64,000 nt of DNA from Myxococcales bacterium (GTDB lineage: Bacteria; Myxococcota_A; Polyangia; Polyangiales; Ga0077539): the NCBI GenBank assembly GCA_016793325.1, contig JAEUKI010000034.1, positions 1 to 64,000 of the forward strand, written 5' to 3'. Shown one piece after another: positions 56,501 through 62,696 of this stretch. Position 1 is the stretch's first letter. Each line of letters starts with the position of its first letter. Below the pieces are notes generated by a model. That model did not search any database, had not been told where the DNA came from, and was given only the letters and a program-made list of their open reading frames with translations. The translations under genes were made by a program, and so were the position numbers.

Positions 56501-57357
56501 CTCACCGGGAGGTACTGCCACTGCACGTCCGCGACCCGACCGCCGATCGTCCGCTCCTTGCGGCGCTTCTTGCGGTCGTCGATCCCAGCAAAGAGCCTCT
56601 CGCGCAGCCGCTCGAGCTCGTCGGGCGAACCCGAGACCACCTGACGAAACAACGTGTTGTCGAGCGCGCACGTGACCGCCCCGCGCGTCGCTTCGAGCAG
56701 CGGATCGAGCTCGCTGCGCAAAAGCCCCGTGATCGACGCCATCGGCGTCGGCGCGTCGAGCCCCGCGCCTCGCGCGCTCGTCACGAAGCGCGCGCTCGGC
56801 TCGCGCACAGGCCACGCTTGCTGCATGCGCAGCGCAAACGCGAGCCCCATCGGCGCGAACACCTTCGCCACCGACGCGAGGTCGCCGCTCAGCCCCGCGA
56901 GCGACGCGGTGACCGCCGCCATGATCCCCTGGCTGTGCCCTGCAAATACGCGGACCGACGCGGGGTCCATCGGCGCGAGGCCCGCGTCGCGAAGCCGCTC
57001 GTAGTGCCCGAGCTGCGTCGTAAAAATCAGCGGAAACGACACCGCCACGCTCTGGCGATAGCGCGCGCTCGGCCTCGACTCGGGCCGCGACAGCCAGTCG
57101 CGCGCGGCGAACCCCTCTGTGAAGAACGCGCGATCCTCGACGGGCATCGCGTCGACGTAGCGCTCGAGCTCGGCCAGCACGACCTCGATGAGCGCCGCCG
57201 CAGAGCCGCCCCGCGCGCGAAGCGTCGCCAGCTCGTCGAGGTAGTCCGACGCCTGCCCAGCAAACGTGACCGCGATGGGCCCTTCGACTCGGAGGCGACG
57301 CGCCTTGGTCGACGACTGAACCCTCGCGCCCGATGCCCCGAACACCTGCGTACTCAT
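47542..57357 (-). CDS. fas: type I fatty acid synthase, single 3271-residue chain
   Basis: ATG 57357 is chosen because it overlaps the tetR stop (ATGA); the frame's upstream extension lies in tetR. Domain order: acyltransferase (GHSQG Ser142, His290); flavin enoyl reductase (about 430-880; LAGMTPTT, GGHHSWED His594-595); hot-dog dehydratase (about 1075-1450; GDRNPLH Asp1355/His1360); malonyl/palmitoyl transferase (GHSLGE Ser1563, His1690); acyl carrier after an Ala/Pro linker (GGNS Ser1927); ketoreductase (VTGAGPGSIA near 2240, Tyr2394, Lys2398); ketosynthase (GACATA Cys2845, His3056, Lys3092, His3097). This is the fungal/actinobacterial FAS I order. All catalytic residues I could place are present, so it should be active as a large multimer making acyl-CoA chains in the cytoplasm. 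AT-rich codon patches fall at several domain junctions. Confidence 0.95.
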   Translation of the reverse strand: MSTQVFGASGARVQSSTKARRLRVEGPIAVTFAGQASDYLDELATLRARGGSAAALIEVVLAELERYVDAMPVEDRAFFTEGFAARDWLSRPESRPSARYRQSVAVSFPLIFTTQLGHYERLRDAGLAPMDPASVRVFAGHSQGIMAAVTASLAGLSGDLASVAKVFAPMGLAFALRMQQAWPVREPSARFVTSARGAGLDAPTPMASITGLLRSELDPLLEATRGAVTCALDNTLFRQVVSGSPDELERLRERLFAGIDDRKKRRKERTIGGRVADVQWQYLPVSAPFHSEAMRPGMEQAAKDAAALGFRWSAADLTIPVLDTDRAMELAKGDSLLDRLITAQFVGSVRWRSMCDAMASMGVRSVIDCGPGDALHKLTYSNLRGTGASQWAMADDKTLGELTVHVERRANLAAEYPRSTRVGERVDNAFTKLTGAPPVILAGMTPTTVDAPLVAAAANAGFVAELAGGGQVTEAILRLRLEELAERLEPGRAVVFNALYLDPYLWKLHFGGPRPLVVRLIEEGFALRGVTVSAGVPPKDEAVALWRTLHRVGATVNSLKPGNDRELKEALAIAAEIPELPVIIQIEGGFAGGHHSWEDLDDLLLRNFPALRAQRNVIVAVGGGVATPERAGEYIDGTWACRYGSRPLPVDAVFIGTAAMACLEATTSPSVKRALVAAKGTDRWIADGTFVNGVTSGRSQLDASVYYLDTSASRAGRLLDEVAGNEDAVRAKRSEIIAALAKTAKPYFGDVESMTYAKFIERLCALTAVGRHGRYEDGPWPDRSYRLRFLEALRMCEARLCDTRAPFESLFDEGSLDDPSVAVARWRERYPSADRELVHPLDAMAFVAQCRTPGKPVPFVPLIDRDVRRWFKADSLSSAHDDRFDADQVLALPGPRSLAAIEREDEPVASLLGRFAKGVVDRLRDETTGHEINRRDKSQLVATETVAPTEAELASVERWLERLASFDHGPVCSMLGARRAYDSGARRWSPNVLRALLAPREGMRVTILRGPDGRVSALRSEDASLDGRTRVVVDGQGASLRSYAKDGREASLDLCLSWAGDHLAHDRARYLRSQQKFYGQMLFGRALDEVAPFDVAASAVTVDRRAVEAFAYATGDQPGRLVEAKTAPLAMCFALLWEPMFSALSGALPDVTRLLHEEVELEAGPAWPLEFGQTASARAAITAIERSPEGTRVSIEGTLETPAGRAARVSSKFFIRGQTSANVEKTSRNQHELLPFERALWVKDDGALAFLRERPFVSFEREVSAPVALQLRCEAMGHEGDRATARGGLYTTDGARVAVVDCDVPGASREHPVRAMAALLAAPEGLAKIEQPRLILEASAQAPGAMDAYAMASGDRNPLHTDGLVASLAGLAAPIVHGMWTASAAAHRLSAVAGSARALRRFAARFEATVSLGESLTIRAEQRAVRAGAPVVSLSVASAVDERVVLRADAELAAPVTAYVFPGQGIQRKAMGMQGYARSAAARAVWDEADAHCREALGFSLLRVVRDNPTELVVRRERFAHPQGVLFLTQFTQVAMVVLAVAQVRELREQGVFVPDAMFAGHSLGEYSALSAVAGVVPLRAAIEVVYARGLTMDRLVERDAEGRTPYAMVVVRPHITELDDRALRELVASCATEGEPLEIVNFNVRGRQYSITGHQRAIGRLESALRTKSGDRDGRRAVSNVPGVDVPFHSTLLRDGVDRFRATLERAFDKDLDARPMVGKYVPNLTGRRFSIDRGEIARIAEETGSPVLRALLDDPDAFDDDRSRSRALLIELLAYQFASPVRWIDTQELLFRECSLDRLVEVGIAEQPTLANMASASLAVLSLDQPRVLNSEAHASELVGPPQVTLDPSMGVPAREVVAAPAPASAPVAAPAPRATEARKHAAAGATLAFSAGDALRVLLALQARVRSEQLEQDQSVDELLGGNSARRNQLLADVAQEFNIAAIDGAHELPLSKLSAAIEQRANGYAQSGFGRYLAPAVEQRVASILGAGRVTLADAQSHLATRWGLDAGGVRHAIASMALEARPGDSSKGGALSTVAPGAISDRASALRWIDAVVAHMAAQRGITLASESDASSSAAMVDSEALDALSARVLGVEGPIYRGAVATLRALGHDPTPTVEAPVEDATRARLEAIEREHDQSYLDLAQGCFSSDKHLWLTSASVWQRRDLAQLFFDAMSDRPGVGDAIEAIARKLDADGRATAKALARRAEALCREDVARKFDELSMNTGDCIRASGRVALVTGAGPGSIALSIVGALLEEGARVVVTTSRYNDERVAQMRALYRERATPGAELHLLPLNQGSFEDVDALCGWLAREGLLPELLFPFAALGESATLVDVGPRSLATLRIQLVGVQRLLAKLAVALRAEDDLTRRCHVVLPLSPNHGIFGGDGLYGESKAALEVLIARWKSEHAAWGRCFSLVGARIGWVRGTGLMAANDGLAEVLEREHGLETFTTDEMAGALLGLCTDEARSRAAQAPYIEDLTAGFATLGDLGALASNVRNRAENKRRTQQSLEALRASYRERTQRAAAPRALVSPASREGISVAIPSDEDLEPLPKLDHLSLDHVAVVVGIGEVSPWGSSRTRWSAERDDRLSDETLYELAWMIGLVATREDGALVDVESKQPVARHELRARYESKVLEKSGIRLVEGASAHGFDPARQLRHTEVHVDEPMVFTASSEEHAERFRQADPEHVRIERGEGGVRVHVSRGAKVRVPSTASLTRRVVGQVPEGWSAERYGISKAMIEQVDRVTLYNLVATVEAFVSAGLEPEELYEHLHLSRVACTQSSGIGGMQKLRRLYHDGMLDRERQQDVLQETLVNVISGWMVQAYVGSYGPISAPVGACATAALSVAEALDLLTAGRADFVVTGGCDDYNEEGAVGFSDMGATADSIDASAKGISARTLSRPNDRRRMGFVEAQGAGALLVCRASTAVAMGLPVYGVVAMATSHSDGINASVPAPGQGVLSVAAEGAIGAERREGACQFEARREAIAKLRAERESLARAMGEAMAERVVREGCAHLAHSFYRDDPAVSPLRGALAVFGLVADDVAFVSKHDTSTHANDSNECALHARLASALGRTQNLPLHVVSQKSLTGHSKGGAAAWQLIGALQAMSDGVVPGNRGLEDVAPSLQQKLPLCFSDTTVRAGSTLLRAALVTSLGFGHVGAIVCVVHPYFFWRALDAATRARYRAQVQARLSLATQTLRRALAGTKPLYVRRADRPFVDKESTDAHARHEASVLLDRDARRTGARYPHASSGASSTHGSLRKVQP

Positions 57358-58229
57358 GAACGCTCTCTCCCGTGCGCCTTGCGCTCGACCGATTTCGACG
57401 CGGTTTTCTCCAGCGCTTTTCCGCGCGCCTTCGCCGTCGATGTTGTGTGGGTCCCGCTCTTCTTGGGCTTGGCCTTGGGCTTGCTCTCGGCCTCGATCGA
57501 CGAGTGTCCGAGCAGGCTCATGAAGGCCTCGACCTTGCCCGCGAACGTGACGTTGTCCGGATCGCTGATCTCGAGGGCCATCAGCCCGATGAAGCCGCCG
57601 ACGATGATGGTCGCGAGCGCCTCGCTCTCGCGCTCGTCCTCGAAGCCCTCGACGAGCGTCCCGAGCAGCGTGTGCGTCGCCCTGCGAACGCGGCGGTGAA
57701 ACACGCTGAGCCCCTTGCGAATCGCGGGCTCTCGCTGCGCTTGCGAGAGAAACTCGAGCCACAGGGGCATGAGCCGACGCAGCCGACGCGCGAGCGCCTG
57801 CAGCCCCAGCGTCACCTCGTGCCGTCGCTTGTTGGACTCGAGCGTGCTGCGAAAATGCTCGGTGAGCGACAGCTCGACCTCGCGCGCCCAACCATCGACG
57901 ATGGCGAGCAGCACCGCGAGCTTGCTGTCGTAGTACCAGTAGAACGACCCCTTCGAGATCCCTGCCTCTTCGCAGATGTCGTCGACGCTCGTCAGGTGGT
58001 AGCCGCGCTCGGAGAAGCGCTTGTACGCAGCCTCGCGCAGCGCCACGCGCCGCTGTTCGCGCTTCTGCTCGTCGCCCTCGCCGTCGCGCTTCTTGTCGGG
58101 CGCGGCGGGCGGGCGCTTCTTCTCGAGCGCCACGTACGCGCGCTTCTTCTCGGGCGCGACAGGGGCGCGCTTCTTCTCGGGCACCACAGGCGAGCCCTTC
58201 GTCGAAGGTTCGGTTCGGCTCCGCTTCAT
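57354..58229 (-). CDS. TetR-family regulator with basic N- and C-terminal extensions
   Basis: The product has 291 residues, longer than the usual 190-220. The DNA-binding domain lies at about 57-105 (LREAAYKRFSERGYHLTSVD, EEAGISKGSFYWYYDSK). Before it is a tail with four imperfect copies of VAPEKKRA-type sequence; after the ligand domain is a Lys/Ala/Ser-rich tail resembling histone H1. The ligand-binding part ends LSLLGHSS near residue 245. The stop overlaps the FAS start by four bases, so it is the first gene of the FAS operon. A perfect palindrome lies 15 bases upstream. It is probably an autoregulating repressor of FAS sensing an acyl-CoA or fatty acid. GGAG abuts the ATG, so the start codon is not certain. 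Confidence 0.88.
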   Translation of the reverse strand: MKRSRTEPSTKGSPVVPEKKRAPVAPEKKRAYVALEKKRPPAAPDKKRDGEGDEQKREQRRVALREAAYKRFSERGYHLTSVDDICEEAGISKGSFYWYYDSKLAVLLAIVDGWAREVELSLTEHFRSTLESNKRRHEVTLGLQALARRLRRLMPLWLEFLSQAQREPAIRKGLSVFHRRVRRATHTLLGTLVEGFEDERESEALATIIVGGFIGLMALEISDPDNVTFAGKVEAFMSLLGHSSIEAESKPKAKPKKSGTHTTSTAKARGKALEKTASKSVERKAHGRERS

Positions 58230-58243
58230 CTCCGAGCGGCGGA

Positions 58244-58267
58244 ACTAGACTGACTAGTCAGTCTAGT
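58244..58267. promoter_or_regulatory. perfect 24-bp palindromic operator upstream of tetR-fas-acpS
   Basis: The half-site ACTAGACTGACT is followed directly by its exact reverse complement. The inner TGACTAGTCA resembles operators of TetR-type fatty acid regulators. It lies 15-38 bases upstream of the tetR start, where it would overlap the promoter or the transcription start. I infer that the TetR protein binds it. Confidence 0.8.
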
Positions 58268-58275
58268 CAATGACG

Positions 58276-58290
58276 CGGGGCGCCGCCCCG
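58276..58290 (-). terminator. GC hairpin after the RCC1 lipoprotein gene
   Basis: CGGGGC-loop-GCCCCG lies 21 bases after the stop of the gene at 58311 and directly before the palindrome. There is no T-run. It may separate the kinase cluster from the FAS operon. Confidence 0.35.
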
Positions 58291-58310
58291 TTCTCCGCGA
58301 TCGATTTTGC

Positions 58311-60065
58311 TCAACTGTCGCGGGGCAGAAACACGTTGGTTCCCGGCGCGGGAACCTCGGTCACCGAGGGCGCCGCGCACTGGCGGTCGTCGTTGCGCCC
58401 GAAGCAACGGACGCTCCCGTCGACGAGCCGCGCGCACGTGTGCTCGGAGCCCGCGCTCACTTGCACGACCCGCGCGCCGAGGTCGATCCGCGTGGGCTCG
58501 GCGCCCGCGATCCCTGGCGCGCTCGGGTTGCTCTCGCCGCTGCCGTTGGAGCCCCAGCAGTACAGATCGCCTCCCGCGCTCCCCGCGCTGACGCGAACGA
58601 TCGCGCACACGTGCGCGCGTCCTGCGCTCAACGCCAACACGTTTCCGAACGGCGCCCCACCGCTCAGCACCACGGTCGGAACGGGGGTGTCGCGCGTCAG
58701 CAGCGGATCCTCTGAGACTCCACAGGATGCTGGGCGCGCCCCGCCTGCGCGGTCGTCGCCGAGCTGGCTGCACTGGTTTGCGCCCCAGCAGAGCACCGTC
58801 GCATCGCTGCGAAGCGCGCACGCAAACGCGTCCCCTGTGGTCACAGCGACGATGTCCTGCAGCACGCTCCCGCCCGCGTCGCGCACAGCGACCGGCGTCG
58901 CGCTGAACTCACCGGTCATCGTGCGTCCGAGCTGGCGCTCGTTGTTGTAGCCCCAACACAGCACGCGCCCGTCGCACGTTCGACCGCAGCCGAAGCGGCC
59001 TCCGAGCGCGACCTCCGCGTAGCCACGCAGCGCTGCGCTCTCGAAGGGCGCACGCATCGCCGAGCTTCCGGCAAAGAGAGGATCCACCGCGAACACGCCG
59101 AATCCGTCTTGTCCCCACGCGAACACCGCGCCGCTCGGCGTGCGCGCCATGTACGCCGCGAAGTCCTGGCTCGCGACGATGTCGACGAAGTCTTCGGTCG
59201 TTCCGGGAAGCGGCTGCGCCACGGCGGTCGGCGCTCCGACGATCCCGATGCCGTCGAACGAACTGTTGTTTCCCCAGCAGAACGCGCGCCCGACGCCCAG
59301 CGGTCCGCCCGCGTTGGTCACGAGCGCGCACGCCGAGTCGCGGCCGCGCGCGAGGTCGAACGCGCGGCGCCCCGAGGGAATCCCAGCGATCAGCACGGGC
59401 GCGTCGAAAGGACCGCCCGACGGCGCGACGCTCGACGAGAGGTTCGCTCCCCAGCCGTACACCTGCCCGTCCCGCGCCGCGCCGCTCACCGCGATCGCCG
59501 TCGACACGCGGTCGTACGCCTGACACATCCCGTGTCGACACTGCTGCGTCGCAGGACACACGACGCCGCACGCTCCGCAGTGATCACGGTTGTTGCGGAC
59601 GTCCGCGAGACAGCCGCCACACACAATCAACGCGCTCGACGGCGCGCAGCTCGCCGCCGAACACAACGGCAACGACGAGTCGAACACGCCGCTGTCCGTG
59701 CGAACATCCACGCCCGTATCGACGCCCGTGTCGACGCCGGTATCGACGCCCGTGTCCACGCCCGTGTCCGTACGCGAATCGACGCCGGTGTCCACGCCGG
59801 TGTCCACACCCGTATCGACGCCAGTATCGACGCCGCTGTCGATGTCGCTGTCGATCTCAGCGTCGACGCCCGTGTCGATGCCGCTGTCGATCCCACTGTC
59901 GATCCCGCTGTCGACGAGCGTGCCCGTGTCCGTCTGGGAATCCTCGGAGACGTCGATCGCGTCGGCGCGCTCGGACACGACGTCTGCGTTGGGGTCGCGA
60001 AGGCGGATGCACCCCGCGAGCGCGGCCGCGACGAGCGACCATTTCGCCCGTGATTTTGCAGTCAA
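58311..60065 (-). CDS. RCC1-repeat lipoprotein
   Basis: The product has 584 residues. The start is inferred as TTG 60065, which overlaps the preceding stop as TTGA and gives a signal peptide with lipobox LAGC; the longer frame is a shadow of the upstream gene. A linker of about 100 residues consists of GVDT/GIDS repeats. A Cys-rich segment (CGGCLADVRNNRDHCGACG) leads into about six RCC1-type repeats marked by GWG, CWGNN, AWGQD, CWGYN, CWGAN and CWGSNGSG. These form a beta-propeller. In myxobacteria such lipoproteins are common surface proteins of unknown ligand. Confidence 0.8.
   Translation of the reverse strand: MTAKSRAKWSLVAAALAGCIRLRDPNADVVSERADAIDVSEDSQTDTGTLVDSGIDSGIDSGIDTGVDAEIDSDIDSGVDTGVDTGVDTGVDTGVDSRTDTGVDTGVDTGVDTGVDTGVDVRTDSGVFDSSLPLCSAASCAPSSALIVCGGCLADVRNNRDHCGACGVVCPATQQCRHGMCQAYDRVSTAIAVSGAARDGQVYGWGANLSSSVAPSGGPFDAPVLIAGIPSGRRAFDLARGRDSACALVTNAGGPLGVGRAFCWGNNSSFDGIGIVGAPTAVAQPLPGTTEDFVDIVASQDFAAYMARTPSGAVFAWGQDGFGVFAVDPLFAGSSAMRAPFESAALRGYAEVALGGRFGCGRTCDGRVLCWGYNNERQLGRTMTGEFSATPVAVRDAGGSVLQDIVAVTTGDAFACALRSDATVLCWGANQCSQLGDDRAGGARPASCGVSEDPLLTRDTPVPTVVLSGGAPFGNVLALSAGRAHVCAIVRVSAGSAGGDLYCWGSNGSGESNPSAPGIAGAEPTRIDLGARVVQVSAGSEHTCARLVDGSVRCFGRNDDRQCAAPSVTEVPAPGTNVFLPRDS
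59690..59935 (-). repeat. 12-base tandem coding repeat (Gly-Val-Asp-Thr)
   Basis: This run of GVDT-coding units, with GIDS variants, in the RCC1 lipoprotein is closely similar in sequence to that at 12001-12246, although the genes are otherwise unrelated. Confidence 0.8.
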
Positions 60066-61114
60066 AACGAGCCTCCGACGACGACGCCCGTCCCCGTCGC
60101 GAGCACCGTCACGCGCTCGCGGGTGGGCCTGAGCGCTCCGACGAGCGCGAGCGCTCCGCCGACCACAGCGACGCCGATACCGCCGATCGCCGCGCCCTGG
60201 AGCACGTCGATCGTCCGTTGGTCGCTCTCGTATCGCGCGCCGCACACCGCGCCCGACTGCGGAACATCCCGCGGAAAACACTGCGCGTCGAACGCTCCCG
60301 CCACGAGCACCGCGCCGACCTCGAGGCCCACCGCCGCGAGCGCCCCAGCGCCGCCAACGACGCTTCCCACAACCACGAGCGGCGACGTCGTCTGTCGTTC
60401 GATCACCCGCGTGGGCCGCTGGAGAACCACGCGCGACGGCGGCGTGCGATCGACGGGATCCACCGGACCCACGCGCCCGCCGGGCGTGGGATCGACCCGC
60501 TCGCTCCTCACGAGCTCGAGCGGGACATCGACGCTCGCGCCCGCGAGCACGAGGACGTCCCTCGAGATCGCGCGATAGCCCGGGGGCGCACACTCGACGC
60601 GCGCTCGCCCCTCGTCGACCACCATCGCGACCCCGACGAGCGCCGCAGGAACAGCCTCGCCGTTCACGAGCACCCGCGCGCCCTCGGGCGCTTGCCCCAC
60701 GAAGCGCACCGTCATCCGCGCCGTGTGCCTGCTCGCCTCGTCGCGCACCGCGCGGCACGCCGCGACGTGCTCGTCCCGCTGTCGCGAGGCCGGCGTGCTG
60801 CGAAAGTCATTTTCGCAAAGCTCCGCCATGCCCACGGCCTCGGACCAACGGCGGTTCACCATGAGCTCTTCGGCGACGAAGCGACGAAGCGTCGGCGACG
60901 GCTGCAGCTCGACCGCTCTTCGCCCGAGCTCGAGCGCCCTCGCGTGGTCTCCCGCGACGCGCGCGCGCATCGCGTCTTCGATCAACGCGCGACGCGCGGC
61001 GATCGCCCTCGGATCGGGCGCGCTCGCGCCTCCCTCGGTCTGCGCTCGGGCCGCGGACGTCGCGACGATCGCAGCGAGAGCCACCAGAATCGACGCGCGC
61101 TCAGTCGATCGCAT
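60062..61114 (-). CDS. secreted TPR/PEGA-domain protein
   Basis: The product has 350 residues. ATG 61114 opens a signal peptide ending SAARAQ and overlaps the kinase 3' end by 14 bases. Residues about 38-115 form TPR-like helices (ARALELGRRAVELQPSPTLR). A PEGA-type domain follows (RMTVRFVGQAPEGARVLVNG, CAPPGYRAISRDVLVLAGAS). Two or three hydrophobic segments lie in the C-terminal half (LVVVGSVVGGAGALAAVGLE, AAIGGIGVAVVGGALALVG). The arrangement kinase - TPR/PEGA - lipoprotein is a recurrent myxobacterial pattern of unknown function. Confidence 0.75.
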   Translation of the reverse strand: MRSTERASILVALAAIVATSAARAQTEGGASAPDPRAIAARRALIEDAMRARVAGDHARALELGRRAVELQPSPTLRRFVAEELMVNRRWSEAVGMAELCENDFRSTPASRQRDEHVAACRAVRDEASRHTARMTVRFVGQAPEGARVLVNGEAVPAALVGVAMVVDEGRARVECAPPGYRAISRDVLVLAGASVDVPLELVRSERVDPTPGGRVGPVDPVDRTPPSRVVLQRPTRVIERQTTSPLVVVGSVVGGAGALAAVGLEVGAVLVAGAFDAQCFPRDVPQSGAVCGARYESDQRTIDVLQGAAIGGIGVAVVGGALALVGALRPTRERVTVLATGTGVVVGGSF

Positions 61115-62642
61115 AGACGCTCTCGTGCGGACGCACCGCGCGGTGGCCCGCGTCCTGGCGGCTCGCAGCGCCGTGCGTAGCCCGCGTCCCCGCGTGGGGA
61201 GCCACCGAAGGCGCGGGCGATGAAGCACCAGCATTTGCAACGCCAGTTGAATGTATGTGCGCTTCACTCGGCGCGGCCGCCGGGCGCGGCGCGGCGCTCA
61301 CCTCGGGCTCGACGCGCGGCGACGGCAGAGCCTGCTGCGCGACCGACGGGGGCGCTTGCCTCGCGTTCGACGGAGGGCTCGTGGCGGCGCGCGCGACGTT
61401 CGGCGTCGCCACGGGCGTAGGGTTGGCAGCCGTCGGGCGAAGCGACGCGCGGGCCCCGACCGCCACCGCGACGACCGCGACGAGCGAGAGGGCGACGGCG
61501 CCGACGACCGCGTATTTCTGCGTCGAACGCGTCGGGCGCGCCTGCGCGGGCGCGGGCGTCCCGGGCTCGGGTGAGACAGACGCCAGCTTCGTCGGCATCT
61601 TCGCGAGCATCTCGTCGATCACCGCGGCGGTCTCCGCGTCGATCGCCGCGACCCCCGAGCGACCGAGCGGGATGCTCTTGGACAAAGCGAGCGGCGCTGG
61701 GGTCGACACACCCGTTCCGTCCCGGGCGGTCCTCACCGTGGGCTCTTCGCGGGCCCACAGCACGCGGGCCTCTGCGCCAGCGAAGCGCACGAGCGCGCGG
61801 CTCATATCCTCGGCGCTCGCGAAGCGATCCTCGGGCTTCTTCGCGAGCCCTCGCGCGAGGATCTCGTCCAACCCCGGCGGCAGCGACGGCTCGATCGACG
61901 AGGCGCGCGGCGCGGGCTCGTCCACCACTTGCCGCAACAGATCGAACACCGCGCGGCTCTTGAACGGTCGCTGCCCCGTGACGCACTCGAAGATCACCGC
62001 GCACACGGAGTACAGGTCCGCGCGCCGATCGACCTCGCGCGCCTCGAGCACTTGCTCGGGAGCCATGTACGCGGGCGTGCCCATGAGGGCCGAGGCGCCC
62101 GTGAGCTTCTGGCCGTCGCCGACGCGCACCTTCGAGATCCCGAAGTCGAGCAGCTTGGGAAACAGCCGCCTCCGCCCGCGAACGATGAAGATGTTCTCGG
62201 GCTTCACGTCGCGATGAACGATCCCCTCGTCGTGAACCATGTCGAGCGCGTCGAGGATCGGCAGGATCACGTCCAGCGTCTCTTCGATCGAGAGCTTCTT
62301 TCGCCCCTCGAGCACGTCCGCGAGCGTGTCGCCGTGCAGGCGCTCCATCACCATGTAGAGCGCGCCCTGCTCCGCGCCGACGTCGTACACATCGACGACG
62401 TGCGGGTGCCGAATCGCCGCCGCCGCCTTCGCCTCGCGCACGAACCGCTCGATGCTCGACTGCGTCGGATCCGAGTCGGGGCGCAGCACTTTGATGGCCA
62501 CGTCTCGATCGAGCCGCTCGTGGCGCGCGAGAAACACAGCGCCCATCCCGCCCTGCCCGAGCAGCGAGAGGATCTTGTACGCCCCGATGCGATCGCCTGG
62601 GCGAAGCGCGATCAGCGCATGGCTCTCAGCGGGCTCGCTCAT
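61101..62642 (-). CDS. transmembrane Ser/Thr protein kinase
   Basis: The product has 513 residues from ATG 62642; GTG 62669 would add nine. The kinase domain (about 18-280) is complete: LGQGGMGAVF, Lys51 in VAIK, HRDVKPEN with Asp145, DFG with Asp166, and GTPAYMAPEQ. A Pro/Ala linker follows, then one transmembrane segment near residue 380 (YAVVGAVALSLVAVVAVAVG) and a low-complexity exterior of about 110 residues. It is a PknB-like receptor kinase without PASTA repeats. It overlaps the PEGA gene and follows the 385-residue protein after 54 bases. Confidence 0.92.
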   Translation of the reverse strand: MSEPAESHALIALRPGDRIGAYKILSLLGQGGMGAVFLARHERLDRDVAIKVLRPDSDPTQSSIERFVREAKAAAAIRHPHVVDVYDVGAEQGALYMVMERLHGDTLADVLEGRKKLSIEETLDVILPILDALDMVHDEGIVHRDVKPENIFIVRGRRRLFPKLLDFGISKVRVGDGQKLTGASALMGTPAYMAPEQVLEAREVDRRADLYSVCAVIFECVTGQRPFKSRAVFDLLRQVVDEPAPRASSIEPSLPPGLDEILARGLAKKPEDRFASAEDMSRALVRFAGAEARVLWAREEPTVRTARDGTGVSTPAPLALSKSIPLGRSGVAAIDAETAAVIDEMLAKMPTKLASVSPEPGTPAPAQARPTRSTQKYAVVGAVALSLVAVVAVAVGARASLRPTAANPTPVATPNVARAATSPPSNARQAPPSVAQQALPSPRVEPEVSAAPRPAAAPSEAHIHSTGVANAGASSPAPSVAPHAGTRATHGAASRQDAGHRAVRPHESVYAID

Positions 62643-62696
62643 CGACGACGCAAGCTCGGAGGGTAGCACACAAAACCCGATCGCTTCGTTCGGCGA

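Noticed and set aside
47542..57357. The giant gene considered as a polyketide or PUFA synthase
   Set aside because: The order AT-ER-DH-MPT-ACP-KR-KS, the FMN-type ER motifs and the fungal-style KS phrases (GACATA, KHDTSTHANDSNE, LTGHSKG) fit FAS I, not modular PKS or PfaA-type synthases.
53704..57699. Long plus-strand open frame of about 1331 codons opposite the synthase
   Set aside because: It is antisense to a gene with clear FAS I motifs, and its translation is Arg/Ala/His-rich without recognisable domains, as expected from high-GC shadow frames.
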